A stretch of 64,000 bases of DNA from Vesta saturnalis. Taxonomy: Eukaryota; Arthropoda; Insecta; Coleoptera; Lampyridae. The translations under genes were made by a program, and so were the position numbers. The stretch spans positions 3,208,501-3,272,500 of the forward strand of contig JARFJB010000091.1 of assembly GCA_036346205.1 (NCBI GenBank). Reading direction: 5' to 3'. The notes under the pieces are model-generated. The model searched no databases and had not been told where the DNA came from. It saw only the letters and a list, made by a program, of their open reading frames with translations. Each line of letters begins with the position of its first letter. Within the stretch, counting starts at the first letter, position 1. Positions 59,802 through 64,000 of the stretch are shown here, piece by piece.

Positions 59802-60181
59802 CCTTAAAATAAATTTTTGAACATTTTCCCACTTCGCAACTTCGTCACTCAAACTGCTTAAGTTCGAATATGAAATGTTTGAATTGCAATAATCATCTAA
59901 TAACACTTTTTCTACATCAGTACTGTAATACTCAATATATTCAGTTAGAAATTTTTAAAATATTTCAAATTTACCCAGATTCCATTATAAGTTCCGCTTC
60001 CTTCTTCTTAGCCTGATTCATACTACAAATCGTAATAGCAGGAAACGGTAACGACTCAATTGGTGTAGGGCTAGGATTTAAACTGATGATTATGGGACTG
60101 TGATTATATTTACTGTAAATGTTATTTATAAAATAGCTTGCACAAGAAACGGCTGTCAGAAAAGCGATGAGCCAAAATATT
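59802..60181 (-). CDS. ppk: Pickpocket DEG/ENaC channel, TM1 exon and next exon
   Basis: Exon 1 (as numbered here) is 60181-59975: acceptor CTTTGCAG, TM1 (IFWLIAFLTAVSCASYFI) and the post-TM1 motif FPAITICSMNQAKKKEAELI, donor GTAAAT. A 52-nt intron (acceptor TATTACAG) leads to exon 2, 59922-59802: DVEKVLLDDYCNSNISYSNL ... WENVQKFILR, donor GTAAGT. Phases agree and exon 2 joins exon 3 at 53601 in phase 0. The cytosolic N-terminus must be on an exon upstream of 60181, which I could not place. The eleven exons give about 467 residues, close to a full channel subunit (two membrane helices, large Cys-rich ectodomain). The family forms trimeric amiloride-sensitive Na+ channels in sensory and other epithelial cells. 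Confidence 0.93.
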
Positions 60182-60574
60182 CTGCAAAGAAGTAAGACAA
60201 TTATTTTTTGCAATAATTTTTTATGAATATGTTTTATTATAGATATGTGTAAATTGGACTATTCCATGCATGTCAACAAATTAATTAATTAATTAATTTT
60301 GTTAATTTGATTAATATAAACATAAACTGAAACAATTGTTTATAATTATTGTCTTTTAGTACTATATACATGGAACAATCTTGCAAAATACAACTTGTAG
60401 GGTGAATCTTTCAAATTCAGACTTTTTTAGCTAGTCCAATTTATATTGCTCTTAAAATATACTACTCCTTACTGCGCAACTCCCAATAATTCCAGCGGAA
60501 CATAAATTTCGTTTAGCTAATAAATCGTCTCATTTTTTAAATTTATATCGTATAATAAATAGTCTGATTTGCCG

Positions 60575-60860
60575 AGCTAGTTGTACGTGGAGTAACACAA
60601 TCTGCTTAGCATTCGGGAGGTAATGGGTTCAATCCCGTTAGCGTCTACCTTGTATGAGGTTTTTTCGGGGGGTTTTCTCATATACATATAGCAACATGTT
60701 TATTGCGTATACGCACTTCATGTGAAACTATTTAGGCGAATGGTGGAGTTGTATCTTCCTCTTCGAATCCTAACTCCATTCCTTCCGACCCTATCCTGAC
60801 CCCACTCATCCTTAATCTCATTTGCTGGGCGGAAAGTATTTTCAAATAAATAGGCCCTCC
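60575..60860 (+). repeat. tRNA-derived SINE candidate
   Basis: The head resembles a decayed tRNA-Ala: cttagcatt in the anticodon-loop position and a B box GGGTTCAATCCC (60626-60637), ending gcgtctacc. The body continues with gaggttttttcggggggttt and a pyrimidine-rich segment. The A box is poor and stems no longer pair, so it is not a tRNA gene. Confidence 0.5.
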
Positions 60861-60919
60861 TTTTATCACCAAACCTTAATACCTAAAAGTCTTTTGATGT
60901 TACTACAACTTTATAAAAA

Positions 60920-61765
60920 TAGTGTACATGTCAGTTGTAGTCGCTTTAGATATCTCAGAGGCATTTGACAAAGTTTGGCATAAGTGTTTACTTGCCAAAC
61001 TTACTTCGTTTGGGTTAAATGATACGCTCATCTACTGAGTTTCTAGTTTCCTTGATAAAAGACGAATACGTGTCCTAGTTGATGGCTGTTTTTCTAAAGA
61101 AGTTAGAATTAACGCGGACGTGCCACAGGGAGCAGTTATAGCGCCTACACTTTTCCTGCTATACATAAATGACCTTATTTCTTCAACAACGGTTTTGCTG
61201 ACGACAGCACCCTTAATTGTACTTCGTCTCTGTCTACCCATAATGATAATATACCTTCTACGTCTCAAGACATTAAAGTTGAAATGGCAAATTCAATCAA
61301 CAGATACATTTAATGTATTCTCGAATGGGGAAGCAATAATATAGTTAAATTTAATGCTAACAAAACTCATGTGTTGCCTTGTGTCCGTCAAAAAAATCGA
61401 TCATTTTCTGTTGTAAGTATGATCTTAAGTTTTGACACTCTGTTGGGAATGACTGTATCTTCAAATCTATCATGGGTTGATCATCTTCTGTCAGCTACCA
61501 AAACAGCTGATCGTAACATAGGCTTTTTGTACAGATCTAAGCAGTACTTTATCTCCCGACAACTCTTTCTACTGCATAAGACCCAAATTCGACCTAATCT
61601 AGAATATAATACTCACCTCTGGGTTGGTGCTCATCAATACGCTCTCGATATCGTTGATTATACTCAAAAGAGAGCGATTAGGTTTATAAATGACCTGTTC
61701 TTAACTTCAGACATACAGTCCCTTGAGTATAGAAGAATCGTTTCAGTTCTTTCTAAGTATTTTTA
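60920..61765 (+). pseudogene. CR1/Jockey-like LINE reverse transcriptase fragment
   Basis: RT palm motif A (ALDISEAFDKVWHKCLLAKL, near 60945), then VPQGAVIAPTLFLLYINDL (near 61120), a frame-broken catalytic region, and the thumb/C-terminal part 61371-61765 (LSWVDHLLSATKTADRNIGF; RPNLEYNTHLWVGAHQYALD). The FADD box falls in a disrupted stretch near 61190. Truncated at both ends. Confidence 0.8.
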
Positions 61766-62037
61766 ATGGGGGAGTAAATAAGCACAACTGTCGCTATTGG
61801 ACGGACGAAAATCCATGCCTTTTTCATGATGGGCATATACACGCGGTCTCATTATTATGTCGCAGCTGTGCGGCTATTTTAAAATCACACATTTCCGGAA
61901 CAGTTGACTGGAAGAAGTGGTGCCAAATAATGGCTATCACTTTTCTAGATGTTACACAGGTTCCTTCAATGGAAGGTCTTCATGGTGATAATTTACCTTG
62001 TTTGAGTGGATACTTGAGTACCTGTTGTAATCAATAA
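61766..62037 (+). pseudogene. Mariner-like transposase fragment
   Basis: GGVNKHNCRYWTDENPCLFH is the segment after the first catalytic Asp in insect mariner-type transposases; it follows the LINE fragment with no spacer. The rest of the frame is not recognisable. Confidence 0.55.
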
Positions 62038-62301
62038 CTGAATTTGGAGTGTCCTTGCAGTAGAAAACCTATTCATTCGAAACTGAACCGTTATACTGCG
62101 ATTTCGCCCTCCGCCGTGCCTATGTTGGACAGATCGAGTATCATTACAACGTATTCGAACTATTCTGATCACATTGTGGCCCATATTGAAATGGGCAGCA
62201 ACAGTTCTTAGCGATGCACCAGTCATAAGCATTCCCATAGCTTCGCTCATCTTTTCAATACTTAAACGCCTTAATGGCATCTCTAAAATACAGTCAACCA
62301 C
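61993..62301 (-). pseudogene. Tc1-like transposase N-terminal fragment
   Basis: Open minus-strand frame with LSIEKMSEAMGMLMTGASLR, VAAHFNMGHNVIRI and RSVQHRHGGGRNRS: a paired-type helix-turn-helix and GRPR-like linker of Tc1-type elements. It stops before the catalytic domain and meets the mariner fragment head-on. Confidence 0.7.
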
Positions 62302-62562
62302 TCTGAATTAAAATTTACTCGAGAAATTCGCAAAAATTCTCTTAAAACATGATAAAAGTATTAGGGTCCGCGAGCTCAGTAACTGCACTTATGACAGAAA
62401 AGAACAACAAACAACAATTGAATCGTAAATGTCACTCGATAGGTATTTGTTTGCATTCCGAAACACAGCCCTGATTATGTAGGAAGTCAAACCAAATGCC
62501 TAAGAAGGGTTGTTTACTTCTACTGCATGTTATATAAGTGTACAAGTTCAAATATTGAGCAG

Positions 62563-62598
<36 letters not shown>

Positions 62599-62985
62599 CA
62601 GTAATATATATATATGAACTATACTAAATTCTACTTAAATATCAATAACTCAAAAAATAGTCGTAAACATACAACAACTGGAATGAAACCTGCTGCAAAT
62701 ATATCAAACTAACGGCTTATACTATTTGATAATTGAATTAGCAAATTTATAACTACATTTGCAAAGGGTTACATCACTAATTAGTCTTGTGGACCATTCA
62801 AAATTTCAAAAATTTACATAACTAACCCCGTCATGTACTTATTGGAGGATAGGAAAGCAAATGCTATACTAGGAAAGTTTTATGAGCAAGAATTACAAGC
62901 AAAATTATCAGATACCTGGTGGAAAAGGTACTTCGTCGGGAACAACAATAATGGATTGAGAAGGATATCGCTTTATGAAATTGAA

Positions 62986-63034
<49 letters not shown>

Positions 63035-63455
63035 AATCAGGTACTTTGAGGACATTTCATCACATACACTTTTTCATATACACGGCACTTCAGAGACATT
63101 CTATTAAAAGGTACTACCATAGTTCAATATTGCTAACCGAGTTTAGTTTTTTTCATAATATTTTTAAAGAAGTAACTTAAGGTAACAACATATCGCACTT
63201 CCTTTAGATCAAGCGCGTATTTACCTATAACTTCATACCGCACACCAACCACCAATATATTGCATAACTTGTCTATTATCAAGTATAATTCACGTATAAT
63301 AATCATTATCATCATTATCCATTAAACCTGCCTTGGTCTCAATGATATCTGCCAATTAAGTTAAATAGAAGAATCTGCTTATCATATCGTACTTATATTG
63401 CTCTATAAATATACCTTTTGATGTCTGTTGTAAAATATAGTAAAGGTCTGACTGT
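62302..63455. other. AT-rich DNA with (TA)n tracts, no supported gene
   Basis: TA microsatellites at about 62562-62595 and 62983-63031. The frame crossing the second tract is an artefact, though its first 50 codons (KANAILGKFYEQELQAKLSD, 62863 on) have a more protein-like composition and could be a transposon relic. Confidence 0.5.
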
Positions 63456-63463
63456 ATTTGTGC

Positions 63464-63500
<37 letters not shown>

Positions 63501-63627
63501 TGTGTGTGTGTGTGTGGTGTGTGTGTGTTAGTTTTTGATGTTGTGTGTTGATGTAAGGTGTGTGTGTGTTGTGTGTGTGTGTGCGTGTGGTGTGTGTGGG
63601 TGGGGTGTGTGTGTGGTGTGTGTGTGG

Positions 63628-63658
<31 letters not shown>

Positions 63659-64000
63659 TGTGTGTGTGTGTGGTGTGTGTGTGTGGTGTGATGTGGTGTG
63701 GTGTGTGTGGTGTGTGTGGTGTGGTGTGGTGTGGTGTGTGTGTGTGGTGTGTGTGTGGTGTGTGTGTGGTGTGGTGTGTGTGTAGTGTGTGTGTGGTGTG
63801 GTGTGGTGTGAGTGGTGCGTGTGTGGTGTGGTGTTGGGTGTGTGTGTGTGTGGTGTGGGGAGTGGTGTGTGTGTGGTGTGCGTGTGGTGTGTGTGTGTGT
63901 GTGTGGTGTGGTGTGATGTGTGTGGTGTGGTGTGGTGTGAGGGTGTGCGTGGTGGTGTGAGTGTGGTGTGTGTGTGATGTGTGGTGTGGTGTGGTGTGGT
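63456..64000. repeat. (TG)n tract with GGTGTG variants, reaching the window end
   Basis: TG repeats grade into TGTGGTGTGG units. Long open frames here are compositional artefacts. The right boundary is outside the window. Confidence 0.98.

Noticed and set aside
60575..60651. A third tRNA-Ala gene
   Set aside because: The B box and anticodon region are recognisable but the acceptor and D stems do not pair; a tRNA-derived SINE fits better.
63535..64000. Cys/Val/Trp-rich open frames at the right end
   Set aside because: Artefacts of (TG)n repeats.

Overview
The window is nuclear DNA of an insect. It is AT-rich, has spliced genes with short (49-62 nt) introns, and is packed with decayed insect-type transposons. 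Two host genes can be read. The order of insect cannot be fixed from the sequence; the many 50-60 nt introns would suit a beetle, but that is inference.

Layout, left to right. 1-16 kb is a stack of transposon remnants: IS630/mariner fragments, a complete but dead Tc1-like element (3082-4484), a minus-strand Jockey-like LINE (about 4.49-8.3 kb), a 5'-truncated Ty3/gypsy element on the minus strand (about 8.27-14.3 kb), a small inverted-repeat element and another mariner fragment. 17.2-22.85 kb holds the last three exons of a PA-TM-RING E3 ubiquitin ligase (RNF13/godzilla type, plus strand). Almost all of the intron that splits its RING finger is one 4.5 kb inverted-repeat element. 24.4-25.1 kb is a piggyBac remnant. 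25.4-31.75 kb is a broken Polinton/Maverick (adintovirus-like) element with PLA2-like, protease, jelly-roll capsid, packaging ATPase and integrase remnants, all on the plus strand; no DNA polymerase B was found. 31.9-34.3 kb has two unrecognised minus-strand reading frames, one with an in-frame 43-residue duplication, and a minisatellite.

35-60.2 kb is a single minus-strand pickpocket (DEG/ENaC channel) gene. I could place eleven exons from TM1 to the stop codon; the N-terminal exon is not found. Its 17 kb intron 9 contains a nearly intact mariner, a 2 kb (CA)n tract, a mariner remnant, two tandem tRNA genes, a LINE split by a DUF7869-type transposon, and a Tc1/mariner element with terminal repeats of 0.6-0.7 kb. 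Its 6 kb intron 2 contains two oppositely oriented clusters of a TGGCGCCA-bearing repeat flanking small spliced reading frames, and a GC-rich promoter-like block. 60.5-64 kb has a tRNA-derived SINE, LINE and transposase fragments and (TG)n.

Only the two host genes and the tRNA pair look functional. Most transposon frames carry stops or frameshifts. The points most worth a second look are the Polinton fossil, the inverted-repeat locus at 54-59 kb, the tRNA pair lacking the alanine identity pair, the pickpocket selectivity-filter change and the transposon-filled RING intron.
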